DNA from: CAMEON01 sp045645165
GTDB taxonomy: Bacteria; Bacillota; Clostridia; Oscillospirales; CAG-272
Direction: 5' to 3'
Assembly (NCBI GenBank): GCA_045645165.1
Contig: JAZRIF010000229.1
Coordinates: 1-43,781 of the forward strand
DNA length: 43,781 bases
In this document: in pieces, positions 16,075 through 23,560 of the stretch
Layout of the letters: every line of letters begins with the position of its first letter
Numbering within the stretch: the stretch's first letter is position 1
The notes under the pieces: generated by a model
Told to the model about the DNA's origin: nothing
Seen by the model: only the letters and a program-made list of their open reading frames with translations
Databases searched by the model: none
Position numbers and translations under genes: made by a program

Positions 16075-16281
16075 ATGAAGAAGGTTACCAAACAGACCAT
16101 CATCGGCGACATTCTGGACGCCGCTCCCGATACCGCCGTTTTCTTCCTGGAGATCGGCATGCACTGCCTGGGTTGCCCCATGTCCCGCGGTGAGTCCATC
16201 GAGGAGGCTTGCGCCGTCCACGATACCGACGCCGACGCGCTGGTGGAGAAGATCAACGCATTCCTCGCTGAGAACGCGTAA
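16075..16281 (+). CDS. DUF1858 redox-disulfide domain protein
   Basis: A 68-residue protein that is a complete DUF1858 domain. The pattern is ITKQTIIGDILDAAPDTAVFFLEIGMHCLGCP-like with a CxxC pair at Cys31 and Cys34, then a GESIEEACAVH helix. This small domain is found alone or fused to redox proteins such as hybrid-cluster and sulfur-handling enzymes; its own role is not established. A strong AAAGGAGG ribosome binding site and a consensus promoter suggest good expression. A hairpin follows the stop, so most transcription probably ends before trmK. Confidence 0.9.
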   Translation: MKKVTKQTIIGDILDAAPDTAVFFLEIGMHCLGCPMSRGESIEEACAVHDTDADALVEKINAFLAENA

Positions 16282-16287
16282 GCACAG

Positions 16288-16322
16288 GGACAGTCACCCT
16301 TTGCGGTGGCTGTCCTCTTTCC
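16288..16322 (+). terminator. Terminator or attenuator between the DUF1858 gene and trmK
   Basis: GGACAGTCACC and GGTGGCTGTCC form an 11-bp stem (16288-16315, one G-U pair) followed by TCTTTCCTT. As no promoter is obvious before trmK, it may be a leaky terminator. Confidence 0.8.
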
Positions 16323-16356
16323 TTATTCTTACTATTCCGAAAGGAACCGACTATAT

Positions 16357-17091
16357 ATGCCCATCAAACTCACTCCCCGTCTCCTGACCGCCGTCCCCTA
16401 TATCCGCGGCGGCCGTCTTGTGGCCGATATCGGCACCGATCACGCCTATCTGCCCATCTACCTCTGCGAGCAGAGAAAGCTGACTCCCGTCACCGCGGGC
16501 AACGGCGAGACCCTCTGCGCCATCGCCGCCGACATCAACAAAGGCCCCGTGGAGCGGGCGGACCAGCACATCGCCGCGGCGAGACTGACGAAATACATAC
16601 GCACCATCCAGACCGACGGACTCCGCGGGCTGGACGTCTACAACCCTGACGATATCATCATCTTCGGCATGGGAGGCGAGCTCATCGCGGCCATTCTGGA
16701 AGCATCGCCCTGGGTCGCACAAGTCGGCAAGCGCCTCATCCTCCAACCCATGACCCACGCTGAGAAGCTCCGCGAGTACCTTCTCTCGGCGGGCTACGCC
16801 ATCATCGGGGAGACCCTGTCCCGCGAGGGCGACCGCATCTACCAGACCATCTGCGCCGAGCCTGCCGAGGAGGGAAGCACCCCTCCCGCCCTGACTCCCG
16901 CCGAGCTGGCCGTGGGACAAGCCAAGTTCCGCTGCTCCACTTCCGAGCAGAAAGGCCTCTACGCCACCCTCATCGACAAGACCATCCGCACCGAGACCGC
17001 CGCCCGCGACGCCCGCCGACGCGCAGGACAGAGAACCCCCGAGCAGGATCTGCTCATCGTGTCCCTGACGGCCCTGCGGAATGAACTGTAA
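16357..17091 (+). CDS. trmK: tRNA (adenine(22)-N1)-methyltransferase
   Basis: A 244-residue TrmK-family enzyme, which uses S-adenosylmethionine to methylate N1 of adenine 22 in the D-loop of bacterial tRNAs. Motif I VADIGTDHAYLPIYL (about residues 22-36), a GLRGL segment, the IIFGMGGELIAAIL motif (about 100-113) and LILQPMTHAEKLREYL are typical. The C terminus is a helical extension (about 165-244). The start at 16357 (MPIKLTPRLL) has AAAGGAA before it and aligns with the family start; an ATG 17 codons earlier falls in the terminator hairpin. The stop is 13 bp before nif3, the same trmK-nif3 order as yqfN-yqfO in Bacillus. Confidence 0.93.
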   Translation: MPIKLTPRLLTAVPYIRGGRLVADIGTDHAYLPIYLCEQRKLTPVTAGNGETLCAIAADINKGPVERADQHIAAARLTKYIRTIQTDGLRGLDVYNPDDIIIFGMGGELIAAILEASPWVAQVGKRLILQPMTHAEKLREYLLSAGYAIIGETLSREGDRIYQTICAEPAEEGSTPPALTPAELAVGQAKFRCSTSEQKGLYATLIDKTIRTETAARDARRRAGQRTPEQDLLIVSLTALRNEL

Positions 17092-17104
17092 GGAGACGTT
17101 TGCC

Positions 17105-17884
17105 ATGAACATCCGTGAATTCTACGCCGCGCTGGAGGAAAGACTCCCCCGCTCCCTGTCCTGTGACTGGGACAACGACGGCATTTCCTGCGCCCCCGAC
17201 CTCGACGCCCCCGTGACGGGCATCCTCGTTTCCCTCGATCCCACCGAGGACGCCGTGGAGGCCGCCATTCAGTCGGGCTGTAACGTCCTGCTGACCCACC
17301 ACCCCATGCTCTTCCTCGGGCTGAAAGCCGTGGACGGCCACGATACCGGCTCCCGTAAGGTTATCCGCATGATCAAGCACGGCATCACCGCCATGGCTTT
17401 CCATACCCGTCTGGACGCCGCCGACGGCGGCGTCAACGACGCCCTCGCCGCCCGCCTGGGACTCACGGACGTAGAGCCCTTCGGAGACAACGCCAACCCC
17501 GCGGGTAAGTCCATCGGCCGCGTGGGGAATCTTCCCGCCGAGCTGACCGCCGATGAGTTCATTGAGACCGTCAAGACCGCCCTTGACCTCCCCGCCCTTG
17601 TGTTTGCGGGGTGTGGAAAGCCCGTCCGCCGTGTGGCAGTGCTGGGCGGCGCGGGAGACGACGACGTGTACGCCGCCGTGGCCGCAGGTGCCGATACCTA
17701 TATCACGGGCGAGCTCCACTACCATCAGCTCTGCGACGCGCCCTATGGGGAGATCAATCTGATCATGGCAGGTCACTACCACACCGAGGCCCCCGTCCTT
17801 GACCGCTTGGCCGAGCTGTGCGGTGAGATCTGCCCCGAAGCCCCCGTTTGCGTGGTGAAATCCACTCGTGTTGAAGTGAGATAA
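17105..17884 (+). CDS. Nif3-like dinuclear metal centre protein
   Basis: A 259-residue NIF3/YqfO-family protein; members form hexamers with a dinuclear metal site and have been described as GTP cyclohydrolase I type 2 homologues, though the physiological role is unclear. The metal ligands are visible: THHPMLF (His pair near 64-65), HTRLDAADGGVND (Asp near 104) and the C-terminal GHYHTE. The 370-residue versions carry an inserted domain; this short form lacks it. AAGGAGA precedes the ATG at 17105, and an upstream in-frame ATG inside the trmK end is not used. Co-transcribed with trmK. Confidence 0.92.
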   Translation: MNIREFYAALEERLPRSLSCDWDNDGISCAPDLDAPVTGILVSLDPTEDAVEAAIQSGCNVLLTHHPMLFLGLKAVDGHDTGSRKVIRMIKHGITAMAFHTRLDAADGGVNDALAARLGLTDVEPFGDNANPAGKSIGRVGNLPAELTADEFIETVKTALDLPALVFAGCGKPVRRVAVLGGAGDDDVYAAVAAGADTYITGELHYHQLCDAPYGEINLIMAGHYHTEAPVLDRLAELCGEICPEAPVCVVKSTRVEVR

Positions 17885-17910
17885 TTCACATACGCTTCAC
17901 ATTTCTGGTG

Positions 17911-17916
17911 TATAAT
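17911..17916 (+). promoter_or_regulatory. Likely -10 box of the membrane protein gene
   Basis: TATAAT directly before the coding region; the matching -35 (TTCACA near 17885) is weak and too far away. The box overlaps the first codons of the longest open frame, which argues for the later GTG start at 17950. Confidence 0.5.
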
Positions 17917-17949
17917 AACGGAAAATTTGCCGCGAAGAAGGTGCTTTCC

Positions 17950-18543
17950 GTGTCTCAAAAACCGCTGTATCTGAAAATTGCCCATGTTGTCCGTATTGTC
18001 TGCGTTCCTCCTGTGATGGTGGGAATCTTGCTGTTTCTCCTCTTCAACCTTCGCGATGATGTTTTTGCCAACATTACTGAAATGGCGGTCTCTATACTGG
18101 GGCTGACTGTGTTCCCTGTTTTGGCCTATCCTGTGTCTTTCATTGTCCCGGCCATCCGCAAAAAGGGGAGGGAAGGGCAACGGTCTTTGGCCATGTATCT
18201 ATCGACTGTAGGCTATGTGGCTGTTTTCGTGTACGGATTGATTGCCCACGTGGGCACGGGTCTCATGCACATCTACGCAGGCTACCTTTTCTCGGTCATC
18301 ATCATCCTGGTAGGCAATAAAATCTGTAAAGTCCGTATCAGCGGCCACGCCTGCTCGGTCTCGGGGCCTACGGTCTACTCGGGTTATTTCCTCGGCATTG
18401 GGGGTATCATCGTGGGCGTCGCCTGCTGGTGCGCTATCCTCTGGGCATCCCTCGTTATGAAACGGCATACCTTCCGCGAGTTCATTTTCGGCACCCTCAC
18501 CTGCCTGTTCTCCTTCGCGGTGGGGTGGCTCATTTTCCATTGA
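17950..18543 (+). CDS. Polytopic membrane protein, remotely PAP2-like
   Basis: A 197-residue, strongly hydrophobic protein with about six predicted helices (near 7-30, 40-65, 85-105, 107-125, 135-162 and 172-195). NKICKVRISGHACSVSGP between helices recalls the K..SGH segment of PAP2-type lipid phosphatases, which have six helices, but the full phosphatase motif is not complete. I therefore regard the assignment as tentative. The GTG at 17950 is preferred because AGAAGG lies 8 bases upstream and a -10 box covers the earlier GTG. It ends at a bidirectional terminator. Confidence 0.62.
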   Translation: MSQKPLYLKIAHVVRIVCVPPVMVGILLFLLFNLRDDVFANITEMAVSILGLTVFPVLAYPVSFIVPAIRKKGREGQRSLAMYLSTVGYVAVFVYGLIAHVGTGLMHIYAGYLFSVIIILVGNKICKVRISGHACSVSGPTVYSGYFLGIGGIIVGVACWCAILWASLVMKRHTFREFIFGTLTCLFSFAVGWLIFH

Positions 18544-18554
18544 AGCGTATATAG

Positions 18555-18594
18555 CAAAAACTCCCTCTCCGTAAGGCGGAAAGGGAGTTTTTTT
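18555..18594. terminator. Bidirectional terminator
   Basis: ACTCCCT (18560-18566) pairs with AGGGAGT (18582-18588), with an inner TCCG/CGGA stem, AAAAA on the left and TTTTTTT on the right. It ends both the membrane protein gene and the converging small gene. Confidence 0.88.
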
Positions 18595-19012
18595 ATGATT
18601 TGGTAATTTTTATGATCTCCACGGGCTCTGAAACGATCTCCCACAGATTGTCCCCTACGGCCATTACATAATGGTGAAGATTTCTTTCATCATGATCGTA
18701 CTCCCGCAGATTTGCGTTCGTTTCCAAAACAAGAGGGGAATCCGTCTTCTCCAAAAGGAATCGAACCCATCCGCCCCATGCGTCGGGATCACGACCGTCG
18801 GGGTAGCATATGTCCCCGTCCATCTCGGCCATGATCGCGGTTGTCTCGGCACAGTCCATGGTGGTTAAGCGGAGAGTGGCAAAAACAAAACGCAATCGCC
18901 AGCGGTTTTCGCTTTCGTCATCCAATTCAACGGTGACACAGGAATTTACTATTTGAATATTCTCCAAGGGCACCTCATGAATCCGCAAGCGCGGCTCGAC
19001 AATACGCAGCAT
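18593..19012 (-). CDS. Small protein of unknown function
   Basis: I do not recognise this 139-residue protein. It is acidic, has no signal peptide or membrane helix, and looks mixed alpha/beta (LRIHEVPLENIQIVNSCVTVELDD, then RWRLRFVFATLRLTTMD). A WGGWVRFLLE segment lies in the middle and the protein ends in EPVEIIKITKS. The start at 19012 follows AAAGGAGAGG, and a perfect -35 lies about 95 bp upstream; a longer open frame would run through that promoter. It is a single-gene unit facing the membrane protein gene. No context points to a function. Confidence 0.7.
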   Translation of the reverse strand: MLRIVEPRLRIHEVPLENIQIVNSCVTVELDDESENRWRLRFVFATLRLTTMDCAETTAIMAEMDGDICYPDGRDPDAWGGWVRFLLEKTDSPLVLETNANLREYDHDERNLHHYVMAVGDNLWEIVSEPVEIIKITKS

Positions 19013-19084
19013 GGCCTCTCCTTTCAAAATACCCCCGCTCACCAAACGGAAAGCGGTGGGTTCATTATGTTCGCTTCCGCCACC

Positions 19085-19113
19085 ATTGTACCACGGCTGG
19101 GGTTGTTTGTCAA
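19085..19113 (-). promoter_or_regulatory. Promoter of the small unknown gene
   Basis: TTGACA (19108-19113), 17 bp, TACAAT (19085-19090) on the minus strand. Confidence 0.85.
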
Positions 19114-19159
19114 TGGTGAATATATTTTTATCCATATTTGTTATAAAGTTCTTGAAAAG

Positions 19160-19200
19160 GGGGCGCGGGGGAAGAACTTCTTTCAAGAAGTTCTTCCCCC
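19160..19200 (-). terminator. Terminator of the amino acid ABC operon
   Basis: A perfect 16-bp palindromic stem with a 2-base loop (GGGGGAAGAACTTCTT and its complement, 19167-19200) begins 15 bases after the ATPase stop. A short CCCCCTTTTC follows on the minus strand. It is similar in style to the hairpin at 20793-20824. Confidence 0.75.
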
Positions 19201-19215
19201 GCAGAAAATATTCCA

Positions 19216-20037
19216 CTACATTTCCAAAGACTTGTGCAAGAATCCTTGCAGGATCTCGGACTTGGGATTTCCGAAGACCTCCTCGGGCGTGCCCTCTTCC
19301 TCAATCACGCCGTTGGCCATGAAGATGACCCGATCGGCCACGCTGCGGGCGAACTCCATTTCGTGGGTTACCACGATCATGGTGCTGTCGGAGGATTTCA
19401 GACCGCGGATGACCGCCAGCACCTCCCCCGTCAGCTCGGGGTCCAGGGCTGAGGTGGGCTCGTCGAAGCAGAGGATGTCGGGGGACATACACAGGGCGCG
19501 GGCGATGGCTACGCGCTGCTGCTGACCGCCTGAAAGCTGGCAGGGGTAGGTGTTCCGCTTCTCGGCCAGCCCTACGCGGGCAAGAAGCGCCTCAGCCTTC
19601 TCCTTGATGACGGCGTGCTGCTCTACCTTGTAGGCGTGGGCGGCGTGACGGCCCTTCTCTTTGCGGATGGCCTTGATCTCATCCTTGAGCGCCAGCGTGG
19701 GCGCCAGCATGAGATTCTGCAGAACCGTGTACTGAGGGAACAGGTTGAAGGACTGGAAGACCAATCCAAAATGCAGGCGGTTGCGGCGGATTCGGGCGTC
19801 GGACAGGGTATGCTTGTCGGAGGCGTCCAGCAGGAGCTCGCCGCCCACCGAAATGCTGCCCTCGTCGGGAGTCTCGAGGAAGTTGAGACAGCGGAGCAGG
19901 GTGGTCTTACCGCTGCCCGAGGAGCCGATGATGGCCAGTACGTCGCCCTTGTTCAGAGAGAGGTCGATGCCCTTCAGCACCTCGTTGGGGCCGAATTTTT
20001 TGCGGATACCCTTGACGGATAAGAAGTTTTGTTCCAT
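19216..20037 (-). CDS. Polar amino acid ABC transporter, ATP-binding protein
   Basis: A 273-residue ATPase of the GlnQ/HisP type that powers amino acid import. Walker A GSSGSGKTT is at 38-46, the Q-loop at VFQSFNLF (93-100), the signature LSGGQQQR at 168-175, Walker B ILCFDEP at 188-194, and the H-loop in VVTHEM near 223-228. It is about 30 residues longer than typical GlnQ (about 240) because a charged helical stretch rich in Lys, Glu and His is inserted near 116-145, just before the helical lobe. Last gene of the operon binding protein - permease - ATPase, starting 13 bp after the permease stop. Confidence 0.95.
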   Translation of the reverse strand: MEQNFLSVKGIRKKFGPNEVLKGIDLSLNKGDVLAIIGSSGSGKTTLLRCLNFLETPDEGSISVGGELLLDASDKHTLSDARIRRNRLHFGLVFQSFNLFPQYTVLQNLMLAPTLALKDEIKAIRKEKGRHAAHAYKVEQHAVIKEKAEALLARVGLAEKRNTYPCQLSGGQQQRVAIARALCMSPDILCFDEPTSALDPELTGEVLAVIRGLKSSDSTMIVVTHEMEFARSVADRVIFMANGVIEEEGTPEEVFGNPKSEILQGFLHKSLEM

Positions 20038-20050
20038 AATCGTACCCCCC

Positions 20051-20737
20051 TTATACCGTGTAGTAGCTCAGCTTCTTGTCCAACAGATGGAACAGAAGGG
20101 TGAGCAGACCGCTGAAGGCCAGATAGAACAGTCCCGCGTAGAGCAGAGGCGTCAGCACCGCGTACTTGTTGACCTTCTCGTAGGCGATGGCGATGATCTC
20201 AATGACCGACAGGGCCCGCGCCAGGGCGGTGTCCTTGACCAGGGTGATGACCTCGTTGCTCATGGGGGAGACGATGCGGCGCACCATCTGCATCAACACC
20301 ACGCGGAAGAAGATCTGGGTCTTGGTCATGCCAAGCACCTGCCCCGCCTCGTACTGCCCCTTGGGGATAGCCTTGATGCCGCCCTCGTAGATCACCGCGA
20401 AGTAGCAGGCGTAGTTCAGGGCAAAGGCCACCAGCACGAAGACGAATTGCAGGTCGGCCATGGTCTGAATGCCCAGCATGGCGGCGAAATCCTTGTTGGG
20501 GATTTTCAGCAGAACCGAGGGAATGAAGGTCACCACCACACATTGCAGGAGCAGAGGCGTGCCTCGCACCACCCAGATGATGAGCTTCATGAGGTAGCTG
20601 ACGGGCTTGAATTTCGCCATGGACAAGACGGCGAAGAGAAGCCCCAGCGGAATGGAAATGACCAGGGTAAGCGCAAAAAGCTTCAGCGTTACGCCGAAGC
20701 CTATGCACAGGTCATATAAAACGGACCACGTATTCAT
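20051..20737 (-). CDS. Polar amino acid ABC transporter, permease
   Basis: A 228-residue membrane permease of the HisM/GlnP family. Five or so hydrophobic helices are visible. VVRGTPLLLQ is the conserved segment after the second helix, and the EAA loop reads YEAGQVLGMTKTQIFFRVVLMQMVRR, which docks on the ATPase. The start at 20737 (MNTWSVLYDLC) aligns with relatives; the ribosome binding site (AAGGAAA) is weak and rather distant. Only one permease is present, so it must act as a homodimer. A perfect hairpin lies between the binding-protein gene and this gene and may lower its expression. Confidence 0.93.
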   Translation of the reverse strand: MNTWSVLYDLCIGFGVTLKLFALTLVISIPLGLLFAVLSMAKFKPVSYLMKLIIWVVRGTPLLLQCVVVTFIPSVLLKIPNKDFAAMLGIQTMADLQFVFVLVAFALNYACYFAVIYEGGIKAIPKGQYEAGQVLGMTKTQIFFRVVLMQMVRRIVSPMSNEVITLVKDTALARALSVIEIIAIAYEKVNKYAVLTPLLYAGLFYLAFSGLLTLLFHLLDKKLSYYTV

Positions 20738-20792
20738 ACGGATAATTGTTTCCTTTTTGTATGATAGAACTATGTGAAAGTTTTGGGAGATT

Positions 20793-20824
20793 TCCAAGAA
20801 CCTTTTTTCAAAAAGGTTCTTGGA
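20793..20824 (-). repeat. Perfect palindromic hairpin inside the ABC operon
   Basis: Two 15-bp arms (TCCAAGAACCTTTTT and its complement) surround a 2-base loop between the binding-protein stop and the permease start. A GGGCAG-AGCC-CTGCCC hairpin lies just 5' of it in the transcript (about 20834-20849). Hairpins at this place commonly stabilise the upstream mRNA for the abundant binding protein and partly terminate transcription. Confidence 0.75.
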
Positions 20825-20863
20825 CGGGTGCAGGGCAGAGCCCTGCCCTTCTCCTCGTTCTCT

Positions 20864-21751
20864 TTACTCGACGGGCGCAACCAGAGCCTCGCCGGCGGAG
20901 CCCTTCTCGACGATGATCACGGCATCCTTGGCCTTGTCGGCAAAGGCGGCAGCATCGGCGGCGGCGTACTTCTCGGCGTCAGCCTTCTTGATGACGGCGA
21001 CCTGCTTGTTGGCGAGATAGGGGACCGAGATGCACATCTGAGCCTCGCGCTCGGGGGTGATGGTCATACCGTTCCAAACCAGATCGATGGTGCCGTTCTC
21101 CAGCATGGCCTCCTTCTGGTTCCAGTCAATGATGACGAACTCAACGGCAACCTCGGTGGAGTAGGTGGTGTTCAGGTAGGCGAATACAGCCTTGGCCAGA
21201 TCGATATCAAAGCCCTTCAGTACGGCGTCAGCGCCGTCGCCCTCGTTGTAGGCGATGGGAGCGAACAGAGTGTAGCCGACGATGACCTTCTTGGCGGTGG
21301 CAACCTTGTCCCAAGAGCCGTCGGTAGCGGAAGCATAAGGATTGGTGGTGTCAGCCTTGACCAGCAGCTCGGTGGTCAGACCGTAGGTGTCGGCCACAGT
21401 CTTGTAGTCCTTGTCAACCAGAGCGATCAGAGCCTCGTTGACCTTGCTCATCAGGGCGTCGTTGCCCTTCTTGGCGGCGATACCGTACTTTTCCTCGGCC
21501 AGAACCACGTTCTCCAGAACCTGGTAGTCCTTGAAGGTGTCCACACCGCTCATGTAGTAGCCCGCCATGACCGAGTCGATGACGGCGATGTCGGCATCAC
21601 CCTTTACGAGACCGTTCAGGGCGTCCAGCTGGGTAGCCACGGACAGGCATTCCTTGCCGTAGTTCAGACCAGCGGCGGGAGCCTGGGTGCAGGCCACCAG
21701 AGACAGAACCAGCAGCATGGCTGCGAGGGCGACGGAAAGAATCTTTTTCAT
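20864..21751 (-). CDS. Amino-acid-binding lipoprotein of the ABC transporter, circularly permuted
   Basis: A 295-residue lipoprotein (signal peptide, lipobox LVAC, Cys21) that supplies the transporter encoded downstream. All parts of a family 3 solute-binding protein (SBP_bac_3, as in GlnH) are present but in swapped order. Residues 28-124 (VATQLDALNGLVKGDADIAVIDS, EEKYGIAAKKGNDALMSKVNEALIAL) match the C-terminal half of GlnH. Residues 154-292 (KKVIVGYTLFAPIAY, GFDIDLAKAVFAYL, GMTITPEREAQM, VIIVEKGSAGE) match its N-terminal half. The ligand residues remain: Arg235 in PERE for the carboxylate and Asp59 in VIDS for the amino group. The old termini are joined by a loop of about 28 residues (125-153). 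The start at 21751 follows GAGGA. The reading frame is intact, with no sign of assembly breakage. Confidence 0.93.
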   Translation of the reverse strand: MKKILSVALAAMLLVLSLVACTQAPAAGLNYGKECLSVATQLDALNGLVKGDADIAVIDSVMAGYYMSGVDTFKDYQVLENVVLAEEKYGIAAKKGNDALMSKVNEALIALVDKDYKTVADTYGLTTELLVKADTTNPYASATDGSWDKVATAKKVIVGYTLFAPIAYNEGDGADAVLKGFDIDLAKAVFAYLNTTYSTEVAVEFVIIDWNQKEAMLENGTIDLVWNGMTITPEREAQMCISVPYLANKQVAVIKKADAEKYAAADAAAFADKAKDAVIIVEKGSAGEALVAPVE

Positions 21752-21818
21752 GATAGTATCCTCTTTTCGGAATGATTTGAAAAGCACTTTTCTCGAAAGG
21801 CTTTTCGATATGTGCCAC

Positions 21819-21847
21819 ATTATAGCACAGAGGCGGGGCTTTGTCAA
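21819..21847 (-). promoter_or_regulatory. Promoter of the amino acid ABC operon
   Basis: Perfect TTGACA (21842-21847), 17 bp, TATAAT (21819-21824) on the minus strand, followed by a leader of about 60 nt. Confidence 0.92.
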
Positions 21848-21929
21848 GATAAAACTTTAATAATTTAGTACGATAAAGCGATTTTGGAGGGATTCACAAA
21901 ATTGGACAGACTATTTTGGGCAAAAGGAC

Positions 21930-21956
21930 AGAAAATCCCCCGCCGAGGCGGGGGAT
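21930..21956 (-). terminator. Terminator of the AT-rich two-gene operon
   Basis: ATCCCCCGCC-GA-GGCGGGGGAT (21935-21956) is a perfect 10-bp stem followed on the minus strand by TTTC, 20 bases after the stop. Confidence 0.85.
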
Positions 21957-21976
21957 CGAATCTTGGAGCGGAGAGC

Positions 21977-22276
21977 CTACTTGGTATCCTCGTTGTGACT
22001 GTTTTGCTCCCGGGATTGGTAGCTGTGGATTTTGTCCTCAAACTGCTTTCTTGATTTCCACAGGATGAAAACCGCAATACCCGTGCCGATGATCAGGATG
22101 GGGAGGAGGACGGGGAGCACCTTGACGAACAGTTCCCCAAAATCCAGTGACTTAGCGGGCACCCCGTAGGCTTGCAAAACGGCGCGGATAAAAAACCAAT
22201 CCTGAATGAGATCGGCGACCATGACCAAAAGGACGACACCCAAGCATATAAGGATGATTTTTGATTTGTTTTTCAT
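21977..22276 (-). CDS. Small two-helix membrane protein of unknown function
   Basis: A 99-residue protein with two hydrophobic segments (about 6-22 and 52-72) and a charged C-terminal tail (RKQFEDKIHSYQSREQNSHNEDTK). Both ends appear to face the same side. AATTAGGAGC precedes the start, which is 12 bp after the stop of the secreted protein gene, so the two form an operon. I do not recognise a family. The pairing of a secreted protein with a small membrane protein could mean export, anchoring or self-protection, but nothing in the sequence decides this. Confidence 0.72.
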   Translation of the reverse strand: MKNKSKIILICLGVVLLVMVADLIQDWFFIRAVLQAYGVPAKSLDFGELFVKVLPVLLPILIIGTGIAVFILWKSRKQFEDKIHSYQSREQNSHNEDTK

Positions 22277-22288
22277 GGTGGCTCCTAA

Positions 22289-23385
22289 TTATGGTACATA
22301 GTGAATAGGATCATCTAATTTAACAATGGTTCGAATAGAACTATTTACGATATCAAAACCAATAGATGTTTCCAAATTACCTTGAGAAAGTACAACTGAG
22401 GGTGTTATGGCTAGTTCGACAGTAGTGTGTTCATATGAGGCACGTGCATTGAAATATTTTTCATCGGAGACATTTCTAATGCGACCAGAAAACTCATAGT
22501 GAATCTTAAAATTACTATATTCATATGTGATAGGACATGCAAACGTACGAGGAATATCATCGTATAAATCAAAAACTACCCCTGACCCGCTCCATGTTGC
22601 AAGATCTCTATCTTGGAAGTCTTGACTTTCAAAATTTTCCTTTACATCATCATAGTGAAACACAACATTATTGCTGTTTCTTCTCGAGAGTCTATAAGAT
22701 AACCACCCAGAATGTGAATTTTCGATTATGGCACAATCTTGTGCGCACATTCCGATGCAATCTGTTTCTCTAAACATGGGAGTATCGAGCCACTCGGCGT
22801 CAACAGAATAATGATATAATCCGCTTCCCTTATATGTAACAACGAAGAGAATATATAAATCCTCTGTAGAGGATGATTTGGAATATTTTGGGTCTGGTCC
22901 CATGCCCTCACCCAAATCATCGGGAAGTACGATTGCACGGGAATTGCCGTCGGAACTTTTGCTTAATGCTGTCTGCTCGTCAATGATGGTGACATTACCT
23001 TCGGCATCCGAACGAATGTATGTTGCTGTGGTTGTAATACTTTCTGCATTGGAATACATACTCAGACTCTCAGCTGACAGAGCTTCAATGAATTCTTCTC
23101 CCATTCCTAAATCAGAAAGCAAAGCTTTGGTACGGACTGTGTTGATATCGGAATCGGTGTCAGTGTCAGCAATTACACGAGATTGGTTTTGGGGAGTCGA
23201 TATGGCTTTTTCATACTTTCGTGTAACACGTCCATCTTCTTCAACACATTCATTATATTGAAAACCATATTGTTGGTTGGTTCGAATCGTGGGGGACAAT
23301 TCTTCGTGGTCATCGATAGCTGTTACCGGAATAGTGGCTGTGAAGATGAAAATAGCAATTATAAAAATTGTGAATATTTTTTCAT
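22289..23385 (-). CDS. Secreted protein of unknown function with an apparent frameshift in its signal peptide
   Basis: The in-frame part (22289-23299, from a TTG) encodes 336 residues without a known domain. An acidic N-terminal half with TDTDSDINTVRTKALLSDLGMGEEFIEALS is followed by a beta-rich C-terminal half (VTYKGSGLYHYSVDAEWLD, ITYEYSNFKIHYEFSGRI, VELAITPSVVLS). Upstream in the same frame lies a clear signal peptide core (KIFTIFIIAIFIFTATIPVTA), but the only ATG with a good ribosome binding site (23385, after AAAGGAAA) is out of frame: ATG is followed by six A residues (23377-23382) where seven would restore MKKIFTIF. So the gene is frameshifted, phase-variable, rescued by slippage, or misassembled. 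Its base composition is much more AT-rich than the flanks. Confidence 0.65.
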
Positions 23386-23414
23386 GTGATTGTTTCCTTT
23401 CTCTTTATTTTAAC

Positions 23415-23452
23415 CATTGTTTCGCGCTTATCAATCATTGCTTTGCGCTTAT
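23415..23452. repeat. Tandem 17-bp direct repeat in the leader of the secreted protein gene
   Basis: CATTGTTTCGCGCTTAT (23415-23431) and CATTGCTTTGCGCTTAT (23436-23452) differ at two positions and repeat with a 21-bp period, two turns of the helix, which suits paired protein binding. A weaker promoter (TTGATA-16-TAAAAT, 23407-23434) overlaps them. Confidence 0.5.
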
Positions 23453-23531
23453 AGATAATTGAAAAGGAAATTTAACAGCCCATGGGTCTATCCCTCCTGT
23501 TATCAGCCATGTGTATCTGCTTTTTGCATAT

Positions 23532-23560
23532 ATTATATCAATGAGCACTGAAATTGTCAA
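23532..23560 (-). promoter_or_regulatory. Promoter of the secreted protein/small membrane protein operon
   Basis: Perfect TTGACA (23555-23560), 17 bp, TATAAT (23532-23537) on the minus strand, leaving a leader of about 145 nt before the ATG at 23385. A frameshifted gene behind a perfect promoter suggests recent damage or switching. Confidence 0.9.

Noticed and set aside
17908..17949. Upstream GTG start for the PAP2-like membrane protein
   Set aside because: It overlaps a TATAAT box and lacks a ribosome binding site, whereas the GTG at 17950 has AGAAGG at the right distance.
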